Assembly (NCBI GenBank): GCA_002352285.1 | Contig: DEIC01000119.1 | Location: forward strand, 957-29,114 | Direction of reading: 5' to 3' | DNA: 28,158 bases | DNA from: Alphaproteobacteria bacterium UBA2784 | GTDB taxonomy: Bacteria; Pseudomonadota; Alphaproteobacteria; Micropepsales; Micropepsaceae | Part shown: positions 1 through 10,196 of the stretch, piece after piece | Layout: each line of letters starts with the position of its first letter | Position numbering within the stretch: position 1 is the stretch's first letter | The notes under the pieces: generated by a model | Seen by the model: the letters and a program-made list of their open reading frames with translations, nothing else | The model's database searches: none | Told to the model about the DNA's origin: nothing | Translations under genes and position numbers: made by a program

Positions 1-1169
1 CCGGTGATCTTGCCTGCGCCGAAAGCATGAAGGCGCTGAAGGATCTGATGACCGGCCTTGGCGCAACCTCGATGGATTGCCGTCAGGATGGCGCAAAGAT
101 CGGTGTCGGCGCGCCCCGCCAGAGCTGGCTCTTCAACTCCACGATTGCAGGCATTGAAGATGCCGATGCGCTTCTTCTGATCGGCACGGACCCGCGCCAT
201 GAGGCGCCCGTGCTCAACGCCCGCATCCGCAAGGCGTGGCTGCGCGGTTTGAAGGTCGCGCGCCTCGGCTCCGCGACCGACCTCACCTACGAAGTGTGCG
301 AACTCGGCAACGATCCCGCCATACTGGAGAAGATTGCGTCAGGCAGCCACGACGCCTTCACCACGCTGAAGGATGCCAAGCGCCCGATGCTGATTATTGG
401 CGCTGGTGCGCTGGCGCGTCCCGATGGCGCAGCCATTCTTGCCGCCGCCGCCAAGATTGCGCGCAACACCGGCATGATCGGCCCTGGCGGCCACGCGGCC
501 GAGGGCGGCTGGAACGGTTTCAACGTGCTGCATACGGCAGCTTCGCGCGTTGGCGGCCTTGACCTCGGTTTCCTGCCGGGCAAGGGCGGCCGCGATGTGG
601 CGGGCATTCTGGCCGGGGCGGGCGCTGGCGATATCGATACGGTGTTCCTGCTCGGCGCGGATGAAATCGACACCGCCAAGCTCGGCAAGGCGTTTGTCGT
701 CTATATCGGCAGTCACGGCGATGCAGGTGCGCATCGCGCCGATGTCGTGCTGCCCGGCGCTGCCTACACCGAAAAGCCCGGCACCTATGTGAACATCGAG
801 GGCCGCGTGCAGCTTGCCCAGCGCGCTGTGTTCCCGCCCGGCGATGCGCGCGAGGATTGGACCATCATTCGCGCGCTCTCCGAAAGCCTCGGCAAGAAAT
901 TGCCTTATGACGATCTCGCCACCCTGCGCAAAGCAATGGCAACCGACGCGCCGCATTTCGCACGGCCCGACGTTGCGCCCGCCGCACCGGGTGCTGATCC
1001 GGCGATCTGGGAGCAGATTGGCAAAGAGGGCGTCATCTCTGCGCAGCCCTTCGCCTATCCGGTGCGTGACTTCTGGCAGACCAATCCGGTTGCGCGGGCA
1101 TCGTCCACCATGGCGGAACTGAGCCGTCTGGCGGCGGCGCGTTCATCCACCAAACAGGCGGCGGAGTAA
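1..1169 (+). CDS. nuoG: NADH-quinone oxidoreductase subunit G, C-terminal part (5'-truncated)
   Basis: This is the last 388 codons of the large catalytic-arm subunit of complex I; the gene runs off the left edge of the window. The frame is open from base 3, before the first ATG at 27, and the residues ahead of that Met (GDLACAES) continue directly into the conserved MKALKDLM stretch, so the reading frame clearly enters from upstream. The segment belongs to the molybdopterin-oxidoreductase-like fold of NuoG; recognisable blocks are the DCRQDG motif, [20 protein letters not shown] and the [20 protein letters not shown] region. The N-terminal Fe-S domains lie outside the window. In the complex, NuoG sits in the cytoplasmic arm and carries electrons from NuoF toward NuoI. 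It ends 5 bases before nuoH and belongs to the same operon. Identification is by motif and by the following nuoH-N order. Confidence 0.95.
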   Translation, partial: GDLACAESMKALKDLMTGLGATSMDCRQDGAKIGVGAPRQSWLFNSTIAGIEDADALLLIGTDPRHEAPVLNARIRKAWLRGLKVARLGSATDLTYEVCELGNDPAILEKIASGSHDAFTTLKDAKRPMLIIGAGALARPDGAAILAAAAKIARNTGMIGPGGHAAEGGWNGFNVLHTAASRVGGLDLGFLPGKGGRDVAGILAGAGAGDIDTVFLLGADEIDTAKLGKAFVVYIGSHGDAGAHRADVVLPGAAYTEKPGTYVNIEGRVQLAQRAVFPPGDAREDWTIIRALSESLGKKLPYDDLATLRKAMATDAPHFARPDVAPAAPGADPAIWEQIGKEGVISAQPFAYPVRDFWQTNPVARASSTMAELSRLAAARSSTKQAAE

Positions 1170-1174
1170 CGCGC

Positions 1175-2224
1175 ATGCTCGCCCAATGGCTTCAGGACAC
1201 TTTCGGGTTCAGCGCAGAGTTCGCGGGCGGCGCGGCGTGGCTCATCATTCAGGGCGGGCTGATCCTGCTATTGATGGTCTCGCTCTTGCTGATGCTGGCC
1301 TACATCCTTCTGGCTGACCGCAAAATCTGGGCAGCCGTCATGCTGCGGCGCGGCCCCAACGTGGTGGGCGCGTGGGGCCTTCTCCAGTCCTTTGCTGACT
1401 TCTTCAAGTTCGTGATGAAGGAGCCGGTGATCCCCGCAGGCGCGAACAAGGTTGTGTTCCTGCTGGCTCCCCTCATCACCTTCATTCTGGCGATGGGCGC
1501 GTGGGCCGTGGTGCCCTTTGACGAGGGTTGGGTGATCGCCGACATCAATGTCGGCATTCTCTATATCTTCGCCATCTCGTCGCTGGGCGTTTACGGCATC
1601 ATCATCGGCGGCTGGGCGTCGAACTCGAAATACCCCTTCCTCGGCTCGCTGCGCTCGGCAGCGCAGATGGTGAGCTACGAGGTCTCCATCGGCTTTGTCA
1701 TCATTACGGTGCTGCTGTGGACGGGCACGCTGAACCTGACCGAGATCGTGCGCGCGCAGGATGCCCATGGCTGGAACGTGGCGACGATCCTGTTTCCCAT
1801 GTTCATCGTCTTCTTCATTTCTGCGCTGGCCGAAACCAACCGCCCGCCCTTTGATCTGCCGGAAGCCGAGTCCGAACTGGTGGCGGGCTATCAGGTGGAA
1901 TACTCGTCCACGCCCTATCTGCTCTTCATGATCGGCGAGTATCTGAACATCGTGCTGATGTGCACGATGACGTCGATCCTGTTCCTGGGCGGCTGGCTGC
2001 CGCCGTTCGAGGCAGAGTTCCTGGCCTGGGTGCCGGGCGTTGTCTGGCTCGTCATCAAGATCTGGGTTGTCTTCTTCTTCTTTGCGATGGTGAAGGCCAT
2101 CGTGCCGCGCTACCGCTATGACCAGTTGATGCGTCTGGGCTGGAAAGTGTTCCTGCCGCTGTCGCTCCTCTGGGTCGTTGTGGTTGCCGGATATCTGGTT
2201 GCGACGGGGCGCTATCCGCTGTGA
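1175..2224 (+). CDS. nuoH: NADH-quinone oxidoreductase subunit H
   Basis: Encodes a 349-residue polytopic inner-membrane subunit (ND1 family) that docks the peripheral arm to the membrane arm of complex I and helps form the quinone channel. About eight hydrophobic helices are visible. The two family signatures are present: [20 protein letters not shown] near residue 60, and [20 protein letters not shown] beginning at Glu219, whose acidic residues line the quinone pathway. Length matches the family. The ATG at 1175 follows nuoG by 5 bases, which suggests translational coupling rather than a separate promoter. No frameshift or missing motif is seen. Confidence 0.97.
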   Translation: MLAQWLQDTFGFSAEFAGGAAWLIIQGGLILLLMVSLLLMLAYILLADRKIWAAVMLRRGPNVVGAWGLLQSFADFFKFVMKEPVIPAGANKVVFLLAPLITFILAMGAWAVVPFDEGWVIADINVGILYIFAISSLGVYGIIIGGWASNSKYPFLGSLRSAAQMVSYEVSIGFVIITVLLWTGTLNLTEIVRAQDAHGWNVATILFPMFIVFFISALAETNRPPFDLPEAESELVAGYQVEYSSTPYLLFMIGEYLNIVLMCTMTSILFLGGWLPPFEAEFLAWVPGVVWLVIKIWVVFFFFAMVKAIVPRYRYDQLMRLGWKVFLPLSLLWVVVVAGYLVATGRYPL

Positions 2225-2240
2225 CGAACGGGAGCACATG

Positions 2241-2729
2241 ATGGGCTGGCTTGACCGCACCGCACGCGCGATCCTTCTGCGCGATTTCATCGCGGGCTTT
2301 GGCATCGGCATGAAGTATTTCTTCAAGCCCAAGGCCACGATCAACTATCCGTTCGAGAAGGGGCCGCTCTCGCCCCGCTTCCGTGGCGAGCACGCGCTGC
2401 GCCGTTATCCCAACGGCGAGGAACGCTGCATCGCCTGCAAGCTGTGCGAGGCGATCTGCCCGGCGCAGGCCATCACGATTGAGGCCGAGCCGCGTGAAGA
2501 TGGTTCGCGCCGCACCACGCGTTACGACATCGACATGGTGAAGTGCATCTATTGCGGCTTCTGTCAGGAGGCATGCCCCGTGGACGCCATCGTCGAAGGC
2601 CCGAACTTCGAATTTGCCACCGAGACGCGCGAGGAGCTGCTCTACGACAAAGAGCGCCTTCTGGCGAACGGCGACCGCTGGGAGCGTGCGATCGCCAAGA
2701 ACCTTGAACTCGACGCACCCTATCGCTGA
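2241..2729 (+). CDS. nuoI: NADH-quinone oxidoreductase subunit I
   Basis: Encodes a 162-residue 8Fe ferredoxin-like subunit that carries the two tetranuclear clusters N6a and N6b and passes electrons to N2 in NuoB. Both CxxCxxCxxxCP motifs are intact: Cys63/66/69/73 ([12 protein letters not shown]) and Cys102/105/108/112 ([12 protein letters not shown]). The frame stays open upstream into nuoH, and a Met at 2178 would add 21 residues. However, GGAG at 2231-2234 lies six bases before the ATG at 2241, and the resulting protein has the length usual in alphaproteobacteria. The adjacent ATG at 2238 is an equally in-frame alternative. The gap to nuoH is 16 bases. Confidence 0.96.
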   Translation: MGWLDRTARAILLRDFIAGFGIGMKYFFKPKATINYPFEKGPLSPRFRGEHALRRYPNGEERCIACKLCEAICPAQAITIEAEPREDGSRRTTRYDIDMVKCIYCGFCQEACPVDAIVEGPNFEFATETREELLYDKERLLANGDRWERAIAKNLELDAPYR

Positions 2730-2735
2730 CGGACA

Positions 2736-3353
2736 ATGCCCATGCTTGCCGCGATTGCGTTCTACATATTTGCTGCTGTCACGGTTGCCGCCGCCGTGAT
2801 GGTCGTGGCCGCGCGCAATCCGGTGCACTCGGTGCTCTGGCTGATCCTGGCCTTCTTCAGCGCCGCGGGCCTTTTCATGCTGCTGGGCGCAGAGTTTCTC
2901 GCCCTGATCCTGATCGTTGTCTATGTCGGCGCGGTTGCCGTGCTCTTCCTCTTTGTCGTGATGATGCTCGACATCGACTTTGCCGAGCTGAAACGCGGCA
3001 TGCTGGAGTACCTCCCCATCGGCGGCCTGATCGGCGTCATTCTGCTCGTCGAACTCGGGATGATTTTCAGTGTCTGGGCGTTCGCACCCGAAGCGGGAAC
3101 CCTAGCCGCTGCGCCAGCGCCTGCCATGGCGCAGGTTACGAATACCGAGGCGCTGGGCCATGTGATCTACACGCAATACCTTTATGCCTTCCAGGCGGCG
3201 GGGCTGGTGCTGCTTGTCGCCATGATCGGCGCCATCGTACTCACGCTCCGCCACCGCGAAGGCGTGAAGCGCCAGAACATTGCAGCCCAGGTAGAGCGCC
3301 GCCGCAAGGATGCGGTGGAGCTGAAGAACGTCAAACCGGGTCAGGGCATCTGA
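2736..3353 (+). CDS. nuoJ: NADH-quinone oxidoreductase subunit J
   Basis: Encodes a 205-residue membrane-arm subunit (ND6 family) with about five transmembrane helices. The conserved core block ([20 protein letters not shown], then [20 protein letters not shown]) is clear. This region contains the pi-bulge helix that couples quinone reduction to proton pumping. The basic C-terminal tail (about residues 170-205) is hydrophilic and is typical of alphaproteobacterial NuoJ. The ATG at 2736 follows nuoI by 6 bases; a second in-frame Met at 2742 is possible. It is placed between nuoI and nuoK, the standard order. Confidence 0.96.
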   Translation: MPMLAAIAFYIFAAVTVAAAVMVVAARNPVHSVLWLILAFFSAAGLFMLLGAEFLALILIVVYVGAVAVLFLFVVMMLDIDFAELKRGMLEYLPIGGLIGVILLVELGMIFSVWAFAPEAGTLAAAPAPAMAQVTNTEALGHVIYTQYLYAFQAAGLVLLVAMIGAIVLTLRHREGVKRQNIAAQVERRRKDAVELKNVKPGQGI

Positions 3354-3365
3354 GGGGAGCGCGCC

Positions 3366-3674
3366 ATGGAAATCACCCTCACGCATTATCTGGTCGTTGC
3401 TGCCATTCTTTTCACGATTGGCATTTTCGGCATCTTCCTCAACCGCAAGAACGTCATCATCATCCTGATGTCGATCGAGTTGATGCTGCTTGGCGTGAAC
3501 ATCAACCTGGTCGCGTTCTCCGCCTGGCTGGGTGATCTGGCCGGCCAGGTGTTTGCACTGATGGTGCTGACGGTGGCCGCCGCCGAAGCGGCCATCGGCC
3601 TTGCCATCCTCGTCGTCTATTTCCGCAATCGCGGCACGATTGCGGTTGACGACGTCAATCTTATGAAGGGCTGA
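3366..3674 (+). CDS. nuoK: NADH-quinone oxidoreductase subunit K
   Basis: Encodes a 102-residue, three-helix membrane subunit (ND4L family). The two buried glutamates that form part of the proton path are visible as Glu38 (in [16 protein letters not shown]) and Glu74 (in [15 protein letters not shown]), matching the pair known from the E. coli protein. A GGGGAG-type ribosome binding site precedes the ATG. The gene lies 12 bases after nuoJ and 8 before nuoL. Size and spacing are normal for the family. Confidence 0.97.
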   Translation: MEITLTHYLVVAAILFTIGIFGIFLNRKNVIIILMSIELMLLGVNINLVAFSAWLGDLAGQVFALMVLTVAAAEAAIGLAILVVYFRNRGTIAVDDVNLMKG

Positions 3675-3682
3675 GGATCGCC

Positions 3683-5632
3683 ATGCTTTCCGCCATCGTC
3701 GTCCTTCCGCTTCTGGGCGCCATCGTTGCGGGCCTCTTTGGCCGCATGATTGGGCACCGTCCGGCAGAAATCATCACCACGGGGCTCCTGGTCCTGTCGG
3801 CGGTGCTTTCCTGCGCCGCCTTCGGCAAGATTGCGCTGGGCGGCGAGCCAGTGACGCTGACGGTCTTTACATGGATCACGTCGGGCACCTTTGATGTGAC
3901 GTGGAGCCTGCGCTTCGACACGCTGACCGCCGTGATGCTGGTGGTGGTGACCGGCGTTTCCTCGCTCGTGCATGTCTATTCCATCGGCTACATGCACGAG
4001 GATCCGCATCGCGCGCGCTTCTTCTCGTATCTGTCGCTCTTCACCTTCGCGATGCTGATGCTGGTGACGGCCGACAACTTCCTGCAGATGTTCTTCGGCT
4101 GGGAGGGTGTGGGCCTTGCCTCCTATCTCCTCATCGGCTTCTGGTTCAAGAAGCCGGAGGCGAACACCGCCGCCATGAAGGCGTTCATCGTCAACCGCGT
4201 GGGCGACTTCGGCTTCGCGCTGGGCATCTTTGCGATCTTCGTTGTCTTCGGCACGCTGTCATTCGACGAGGTGTTTTCGGCGACGCCTGCGATGGTCGGC
4301 ACCACGATTGACCTTGGCGGCTTCAAGGTCGATACGCTGACGGCGATCTGCCTCCTTCTCTTCATGGGGGCGATGGGCAAGTCCGCGCAGTTCCTCTTGC
4401 ACACATGGCTTCCCGACGCGATGGAGGGCCCCACGCCCGTCTCCGCGCTGATCCATGCGGCCACGATGGTGACGGCGGGCGTGTTCCTCGTCTGCCGTGC
4501 CTCGCCGATGTTCGAACATGCGCCTGACGCGTTGATGGTTGTCACCATCATTGGTGGCGTCACCGCGTTCTTTGCCGCGACCATCGGCATGTTCCAGAAC
4601 GACATCAAGCGCGTGATTGCCTATTCGACGTGCTCGCAGCTGGGCTACATGTTCTTCGCGGCAGGTCTGTCGGCCTATCAGGCCGCGATGTTCCACCTCT
4701 TCACCCACGCCTTCTTCAAGGCGCTGTTGTTCTTAGGGGCGGGCTCGGTCATCCATGCGATGCATCACGAGCAGGACATGCGCAAGATGGGCGGCCTTGC
4801 CAAGCACATTCCGGTGACATGGGCGCTGATGCTGGTCGGCACGCTGGCGCTGACGGGCTTTGGCATTCCGCACGTCATCGGCACGGCGGGTTTCTACTCC
4901 AAGGACGCCATCATCGAGACCGCCTATGCCGCAGGCCCGGGCCTGGGCTGGTTCGCCTTCATCATGGCGATCTCGGCGGCCTTCATGACGTCGTTCTATT
5001 CCTGGCGCGTCATGTTCATGACATTCCACGGCAAGCATCGCATGGACGAGGAGACACTCTCGCACGTCCATGAGTCTCCCACCGTGATGATGATCCCGCT
5101 CTATATTCTGGGCATCGGCGCGCTGGTGGCGGGCATTGCCTTCTATCAATACTTCATTGGCGAGGCTGAGCACGCATTCTGGGCTGGCTCGATCTTTGTC
5201 GCCGAAGGTCACAATGCGCTGGAGGCGCGCCACCATGTGCCCGAATGGGTCATCATGGCGCCTTTGACCGTCACGGTGATGGGCTTCCTTGTCGCGTACT
5301 ACTTCTACATCCGCAGACCCGAACTTCCCGCCCAGATGGCCGCGCGCGAAGGCATGGGCTACACCTTCATCTACAACAAATGGTACTTCGACGAGATCTA
5401 TGACTTCCTGTTCGTGCGCCCCACGCAGGCGCTGGGCCGCTTCCTGTGGAAGCGGGGCGATCAGGGCGTCATCGACCGCTTTGGCCCCGACGGCATCGCC
5501 GCGCGCGTGATGGATGTTACGCGCCGCGCCATGCGCCTGCAGTCGGGCTACATCTATCACTACGCCTTTGTCATGCTGATCGGCGTTGCCGGGCTTGTGA
5601 CGTGGCTCATGTTTGCCGGAGGCGCCCAATGA
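3683..5632 (+). CDS. nuoL: NADH-quinone oxidoreductase subunit L
   Basis: Encodes a 649-residue antiporter-like distal subunit of the complex I membrane arm (ND5 family). The Mrp-antiporter core is recognisable, with Lys233 in [20 protein letters not shown] and the downstream [20 protein letters not shown] block, which hold the key residues of one proton half-channel. The C-terminal extension corresponds to the long lateral helix that runs along NuoM and NuoN and ends in a last transmembrane anchor (about residues 625-645). The stop codon overlaps the nuoM start (ATGA at 5629-5632), so translation of the two is probably coupled. Confidence 0.97.
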   Translation: MLSAIVVLPLLGAIVAGLFGRMIGHRPAEIITTGLLVLSAVLSCAAFGKIALGGEPVTLTVFTWITSGTFDVTWSLRFDTLTAVMLVVVTGVSSLVHVYSIGYMHEDPHRARFFSYLSLFTFAMLMLVTADNFLQMFFGWEGVGLASYLLIGFWFKKPEANTAAMKAFIVNRVGDFGFALGIFAIFVVFGTLSFDEVFSATPAMVGTTIDLGGFKVDTLTAICLLLFMGAMGKSAQFLLHTWLPDAMEGPTPVSALIHAATMVTAGVFLVCRASPMFEHAPDALMVVTIIGGVTAFFAATIGMFQNDIKRVIAYSTCSQLGYMFFAAGLSAYQAAMFHLFTHAFFKALLFLGAGSVIHAMHHEQDMRKMGGLAKHIPVTWALMLVGTLALTGFGIPHVIGTAGFYSKDAIIETAYAAGPGLGWFAFIMAISAAFMTSFYSWRVMFMTFHGKHRMDEETLSHVHESPTVMMIPLYILGIGALVAGIAFYQYFIGEAEHAFWAGSIFVAEGHNALEARHHVPEWVIMAPLTVTVMGFLVAYYFYIRRPELPAQMAAREGMGYTFIYNKWYFDEIYDFLFVRPTQALGRFLWKRGDQGVIDRFGPDGIAARVMDVTRRAMRLQSGYIYHYAFVMLIGVAGLVTWLMFAGGAQ

Positions 5633-7134
5633 TCGATTGGCCGATCCTGTCGATCATTACGTTCCTGCCGCTGGCGGGCGCTGCCTTCATTTTCTTTTTC
5701 ACGCGGGCAGAGGCCGCCATCGCCGCACAGAATGCGCGCATGGTCGCCATGTTCACCACGCTGGTGACGCTGGGCTTTGCCTTCTATCTGTGGGCAGCCT
5801 TTGAGCCCGACAATGCCGGGTTCCAGTTCGTGGAAAAGGCCGAATGGCTGGGCAGCGGCATCTCCTATCACATGGGGGTGGACGGCATCTCGGTGCTGTT
5901 TGTCGTGCTCACCGCCTTCCTGATGCCGATGTGCATTCTGGCTTCGTGGCATTCGATCACAGAGCGCGTGCGCGAATACATGATCGCGTTCCTCGTGCTT
6001 GAGACGCTCATGGTTGGCGTCTTCTGTGCGCTCGACATGGTGCTGTTCTATCTGTTCTTCGAGGGCGGCCTCATTCCGATGTTCATCATCATCGGCGTGT
6101 GGGGTGGCCAGCGCCGCGTCTATGCGACGTTCAAGTTCTTTCTCTATACGCTGCTCGGTTCGGTGCTGATGCTGGTGGCCATGCTGGCCATGTACTGGCA
6201 GGCGGGCACAACCGACATCACGGTGCTTCTCGATTACGATTTCTCGCCCGAACTCCAGACCTGGGCGTGGCTCGCCTTCTTTGCCTCGTTTGCGGTGAAG
6301 ATGCCGATGTGGCCGGTGCACACCTGGCTCCCCGACGCGCATGTCGAGGCGCCAACAGCAGGCTCTGTCATCCTGGCCGGCATTCTGCTCAAGATGGGCG
6401 GCTATGGCTTCCTGCGTTTCTCGCTGCCGATGTTTCCGCTCGCTTCGGTCGAGTTTGCCCCGCTGGTGATGGCGCTGTCGGTGGTGGCCATCATCTATAC
6501 ATCACTGGTGGCGCTCGCCCAGGAAGACATCAAGAAGCTGATTGCCTATTCGTCTGTGGCCCATATGGGCTTTGTGACCATGGGCATTTTCACCTTCAAT
6601 CAGCAGGGCATTGATGGCGCCATCGTCCAGATGCTCAGCCACGGTCTGGTGTCGGGTGCGCTCTTCCTTTGCGTGGGCGTGGTCTATGACCGCATGCACA
6701 CGCGCGAGATTGCGGCCTATGGCGGCCTTGTGAACCGCATGCCGCTTTATGCGGCGGCCTTCATGGTCTTTACGCTGGCCAATGTGGGGTTGCCCGGCAC
6801 CAGCGGCTTTGTCGGCGAGTTCCTGACGCTTCTGGGCGCCTTTGCCGCCAACACGCTGGTGGCCATTCTGGCGACAACCGGCGTCGTGCTCAGCGCCGCC
6901 TACGCGCTTTTCCTCTATCGCCGCGTTGTATTTGGCGCGCTGGAGAAGCCCGACCTGCTCGACATCACCGATCTCGACCGGCGCGAGATCATCATCCTTG
7001 CGCCGCTGGTGGCGGGCGTCATCTTCTTTGGCTTCTATCCGATGCCGCTGCTCGAGATAACCGACGCTTCGGTGGCAGCTTTGGTGGCCGATCACGCGGC
7101 ATCCATCGCAGCCCACGCAAGCCCCGCGCCATGA
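5629..7134 (+). CDS. nuoM: NADH-quinone oxidoreductase subunit M
   Basis: Encodes a 501-residue antiporter-like subunit (ND4 family). The open frame extends back to 5446 inside nuoL, but the real start is the ATG at 5629, which overlaps the nuoL stop by four bases and gives the usual N-terminus [17 protein letters not shown]. Key residues for proton translocation are present: Glu145 ([16 protein letters not shown]) and Lys224 in the [18 protein letters not shown] block. About fourteen hydrophobic helices can be counted. It follows nuoL and precedes nuoN by 22 bases in the canonical order. Confidence 0.97.
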   Translation: MIDWPILSIITFLPLAGAAFIFFFTRAEAAIAAQNARMVAMFTTLVTLGFAFYLWAAFEPDNAGFQFVEKAEWLGSGISYHMGVDGISVLFVVLTAFLMPMCILASWHSITERVREYMIAFLVLETLMVGVFCALDMVLFYLFFEGGLIPMFIIIGVWGGQRRVYATFKFFLYTLLGSVLMLVAMLAMYWQAGTTDITVLLDYDFSPELQTWAWLAFFASFAVKMPMWPVHTWLPDAHVEAPTAGSVILAGILLKMGGYGFLRFSLPMFPLASVEFAPLVMALSVVAIIYTSLVALAQEDIKKLIAYSSVAHMGFVTMGIFTFNQQGIDGAIVQMLSHGLVSGALFLCVGVVYDRMHTREIAAYGGLVNRMPLYAAAFMVFTLANVGLPGTSGFVGEFLTLLGAFAANTLVAILATTGVVLSAAYALFLYRRVVFGALEKPDLLDITDLDRREIIILAPLVAGVIFFGFYPMPLLEITDASVAALVADHAASIAAHASPAP

Positions 7135-7156
7135 AGACGGAACGAGGATCACGCGC

Positions 7157-8608
7157 ATGACGTTCCCCTTCGACCTTTCCGCAAGCCTTGGCATCGTCAA
7201 GCCTGAACTGGTGCTGGCGATGGGCAGCATGGTGCTGCTGGTGACGGGCGCCTTCTTTGGCGGTGCGCGGCAGAGTGCGATTTCGCGCGGCACAGTCGCC
7301 TTGATGATCGTTGTCGCGGCTTTGGTGCTGACAGGGTCAAAGGAACCGGCGGTCGCATTCGGCGGCAGCTTTGTGGTCAACGGATTTACTGTCTTCGCCA
7401 AGGTGCTGATCCTGGCCGCGTCTGCCGTCGCCATCCTCATGTCCGACCGCTACATGGAGCGCACGCGCGCCGCGCGCTTTGAGTTTCCGGTGCTGGTGGC
7501 GCTGGCAACGCTTGGCATGATGATGATGGTCTCGGCCAATGACCTCATCGCGCTTTATGTCGGCCTCGAACTCCAGAGCCTCAGCCTCTATGTGCTTGCC
7601 TCGTTCAGCCGGGACTCGCTGCGCTCAACCGAAGCCGGGTTGAAGTATTTCGTGCTGGGCGCGCTCGCCTCATGCCTCCTGCTTTATGGCATGTCGCTGG
7701 TCTATGGCTTCTCGGGCACGCTGTCATTTGACGCGCTGAAGGGTGTTGCGGCCACAGGCGCAAGCAATATCGGCTTCCTTGTCGGCCTTGTGTTCATGCT
7801 GGCAGGCTTTGCCTTCAAGGTGTCAGCCGTGCCGTTCCATATGTGGACGCCGGACGTGTATGAGGGCGCGCCCACGCCCGTCACCGCCTTCTTTGCAGCG
7901 GCCCCCAAGGTCGCGGCCATCGCCCTTCTTACCCGCGTGCTGTTTGATGCGTTTGGCGCGGCCTCTGACAGCTGGCGTCAGGTCATTACCTTCATCTCGA
8001 TGGCCTCGATGCTGTTGGGCGCCTTTGCCGCCATCGGCCAGACCAACATCAAGCGCCTGATGGCCTATAGCTCGATTGCCAATATGGGCTTTGCGCTGGT
8101 GGGTCTGGCGGCAGGCAGCGAGCAGGGCGTCGAAGGGCTCCTGATCTATCTCGTGATTTACCTTGCCATGACGGCGGGCATCTTTGCCTGCATCCTCGCC
8201 ATGCGCCGCCGCGAGGGCCATGTGGAGGACATTGACGATCTGGCGGGCCTTGCAAAAGCCCAGCCGGTCTATGCCTTCGCGCTGACGGCGCTGCTGTTTT
8301 CCTATGCCGGCATTCCGCCGCTCGCCGGCTTCTTCGGCAAGTTCTATGTGTTCAGTGCGGCGGTGGAGCAGGGCATGTGGGTGCTGGCGGTGGTCGGCGT
8401 GCTCGCATCGGTGGTGGGCGCCTTCTATTACGTGCGCATCGTCATGCTGATGATCAATGGCGAACCGCGCCAGTCCTTCGTGCGCCCGATGGATGTGGAG
8501 CTGCGCGTCATCGCCTTTGCTGCGACCGCCTTCACGCTCTTCTTTGTGCTGATGCCCGCGCCGCTGCTTGATGCTGCATCGGCCGCCGCCGCCGCGCTTG
8601 TGAACTAG
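7157..8608 (+). CDS. nuoN: NADH-quinone oxidoreductase subunit N
   Basis: Encodes a 483-residue antiporter-like subunit (ND2 family) at the proximal end of the membrane arm. Lys221 lies in GFAFKVSAVPFHMWTPDVYE, corresponding to the essential channel lysine of E. coli NuoN, and the GAPTPVTAFFAAAPKVAA block follows. An ACGAGGA ribosome binding site lies about eight bases before the ATG. This is the last gene of the nuo set; birA begins 8 bases later, so transcription probably continues into the cofactor genes. Confidence 0.97.
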   Translation: MTFPFDLSASLGIVKPELVLAMGSMVLLVTGAFFGGARQSAISRGTVALMIVVAALVLTGSKEPAVAFGGSFVVNGFTVFAKVLILAASAVAILMSDRYMERTRAARFEFPVLVALATLGMMMMVSANDLIALYVGLELQSLSLYVLASFSRDSLRSTEAGLKYFVLGALASCLLLYGMSLVYGFSGTLSFDALKGVAATGASNIGFLVGLVFMLAGFAFKVSAVPFHMWTPDVYEGAPTPVTAFFAAAPKVAAIALLTRVLFDAFGAASDSWRQVITFISMASMLLGAFAAIGQTNIKRLMAYSSIANMGFALVGLAAGSEQGVEGLLIYLVIYLAMTAGIFACILAMRRREGHVEDIDDLAGLAKAQPVYAFALTALLFSYAGIPPLAGFFGKFYVFSAAVEQGMWVLAVVGVLASVVGAFYYVRIVMLMINGEPRQSFVRPMDVELRVIAFAATAFTLFFVLMPAPLLDAASAAAAALVN

Positions 8609-8615
8609 GCGCGCG

Positions 8616-9356
8616 ATGTCCTGGCCGCAAAACTGGCGCGTCGCCGTTCATGACTCCATTGACTCGACCATGGACGAGGCGCGCCGCATGGCCGCGGCCG
8701 GCGAGCGCGACTGCGTTGCCATTCTCGCGCTGGAGCAGACCAGAGGCCGTGGCCGCCGCGAGCGCCATTGGGTGTCGCCCCGCGGCAATCTGATGGCGAC
8801 CTTGTTCCTTTCGCCCCATGTCGATGCCGCGCGCGCCGCAACACTTTCATTCGCGGCGGGCCTTGCCGTTGCCGACATGATCGACGCCGCCGCCCGCAAG
8901 AAAGTGGCGTCACTTAAATGGCCCAATGATGTGCTGATCGACGGCGCCAAGGTGGCGGGGCTTCTGGTCGAATCCGCGTCCGATGCGCGCAATCTGGTGG
9001 ATTGGGTAGCCATAGGCGTCGGCGTCAACCTGCTGCACGCGCCGGAAGGCACGCCCTATCCGGCAACCTCCCTGGCGGCGCACGGCATCGAGCTGTCGCC
9101 GGCACAGGCAATTGCCGCGCTGGTGCCCGCCTTTGATCGCTGGCTGCGCGTGTGGGAGGGCGAGGGGTTTGAGCCCATCCGCACGGCCTGGCTGCAACGC
9201 GCCGCCCTGATCGGGCGTGACGTGACCGTCAACCTGGCGAACGAAAGCTGGACCGGCACGGCGCTGGACCTTGATGCAACGGGCGCGCTCCTCGTGCGTG
9301 ATGCCAAAGGCTTGACGCGGGCCGTCACGGCAGGCGACGTATTTCCGCTGGGCTGA
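8616..9356 (+). CDS. birA: Biotin--[acetyl-CoA-carboxylase] ligase (group I, no DNA-binding domain)
   Basis: Encodes a 246-residue biotin protein ligase. It activates biotin as biotinyl-AMP and transfers it to the lysine of biotin carboxyl carrier proteins. The nucleotide/biotin loop is seen as GRGRRERHW (Gly44-Trp52), and the catalytic region as KWPNDVLIDGAKVAGLLVES (from Lys101, with Lys112 in the conserved position). A short C-terminal domain follows. There is no N-terminal helix-turn-helix, so unlike E. coli BirA it should not act as a repressor. It starts 8 bases after nuoN. A birA after nuoN is common in alphaproteobacteria. Confidence 0.94.
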   Translation: MSWPQNWRVAVHDSIDSTMDEARRMAAAGERDCVAILALEQTRGRGRRERHWVSPRGNLMATLFLSPHVDAARAATLSFAAGLAVADMIDAAARKKVASLKWPNDVLIDGAKVAGLLVESASDARNLVDWVAIGVGVNLLHAPEGTPYPATSLAAHGIELSPAQAIAALVPAFDRWLRVWEGEGFEPIRTAWLQRAALIGRDVTVNLANESWTGTALDLDATGALLVRDAKGLTRAVTAGDVFPLG

Positions 9357-9395
9357 TGGCGCGGGCGGCGCCCTGGGCCTTGAAGGGGATGATCC

Positions 9396-10196
9396 ATGCT
9401 GCTCGCCATTGATGCCGGTAACACCAACATCGTCTTTGCCGTGCATGATGGCGACCGCCTGCGCGGTCAGTGGCGCGCCTCTACCAAGGACGTGCACACC
9501 GCCGACGAATATGTCGTCTGGCTGGCGCAGCTGATGGAGCTGGATGGCCTCCACCTGAAAGATCTCAAGGCTGCAATTATCGCCACCGTGGTGCCGCAGG
9601 CGCTCTTCAATCTGCGCATGCTGTGCAAACGCTGGCTGGGCGTGGAGCCGCTGGTGGTGGGTGAGCCGCAGACAGAGCTTGGCCTCAAAGTGCGCGTCAA
9701 CCGCCCGGATGCCGTGGGCGCCGACCGTCTGGTCAATGCTGTCGCCGCGCATGAGACTTACAAGGGCGCACTGATCGTGGTCGATTTCGGCACCGCGACC
9801 ACCTTTGATGTGATTTCGGAAGAGGGCGATTACATGGGCGGCGTGATTGCGCCCGGCGTCAATCTTTCCATGGAGGCACTGCATGCCGCTGCCGCCAAGC
9901 TGCCGCGCATCGCCATCGAGCGCCCGCAAGCCGTGATCGGAAACGATACCATTCCGGCGATGCAGTCCGGCGTCTATTGGGGTTACGTCGCGCTGGTCGA
10001 AGGCCTCGTCGCCCGCATCAAGACGGAGTATGGCAAGCCCATGACCGTGGTGGCGACGGGCGGGCTCTCGGCCCTGTTCCGTCATGCGACCAACGTCATC
10101 GACAAGGTGGATGCAGACCTCACCATTCGCGGTCTCGTCAATATCCATCAGCGCAACGTCAAGCTTGGGCGCGCGCCCGCCGTCAAACGCGGATGA
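9396..10196 (+). CDS. coaX: Type III pantothenate kinase
   Basis: Encodes a 266-residue ASKHA-fold kinase that phosphorylates pantothenate in the first step of coenzyme A synthesis. Motifs in order: the phosphate loop AIDAGNTNI (Asp6, Asn9, Asn11), the pantothenate-site GADR (108-111), and DFGTATTFD from Asp130, followed by GGVIAPG. Length is typical of CoaX. A ribosome binding site (AAGGGGA) lies seven bases before the ATG. The stop overlaps the rnj start (ATGA at 10193-10196), so the two are probably translated as a coupled pair. No coaA-type (type I) features are present. Confidence 0.95.
   Translation: MLLAIDAGNTNIVFAVHDGDRLRGQWRASTKDVHTADEYVVWLAQLMELDGLHLKDLKAAIIATVVPQALFNLRMLCKRWLGVEPLVVGEPQTELGLKVRVNRPDAVGADRLVNAVAAHETYKGALIVVDFGTATTFDVISEEGDYMGGVIAPGVNLSMEALHAAAAKLPRIAIERPQAVIGNDTIPAMQSGVYWGYVALVEGLVARIKTEYGKPMTVVATGGLSALFRHATNVIDKVDADLTIRGLVNIHQRNVKLGRAPAVKRG

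Noticed and set aside
3617..4009. Long minus-strand open frames inside nuo genes, and similar ones inside dnaE (for example 23580-25787)
   Set aside because: They are antisense shadows of GC-rich coding sequence, His/Arg/Gln-rich with no domain sense, while the plus-strand frames encode well-known proteins.
9977..10192. Longer RNase J starting inside coaX
   Set aside because: The upstream part is coaX read in another frame; the ATG at 10193 overlaps the coaX stop and yields the family N-terminus.
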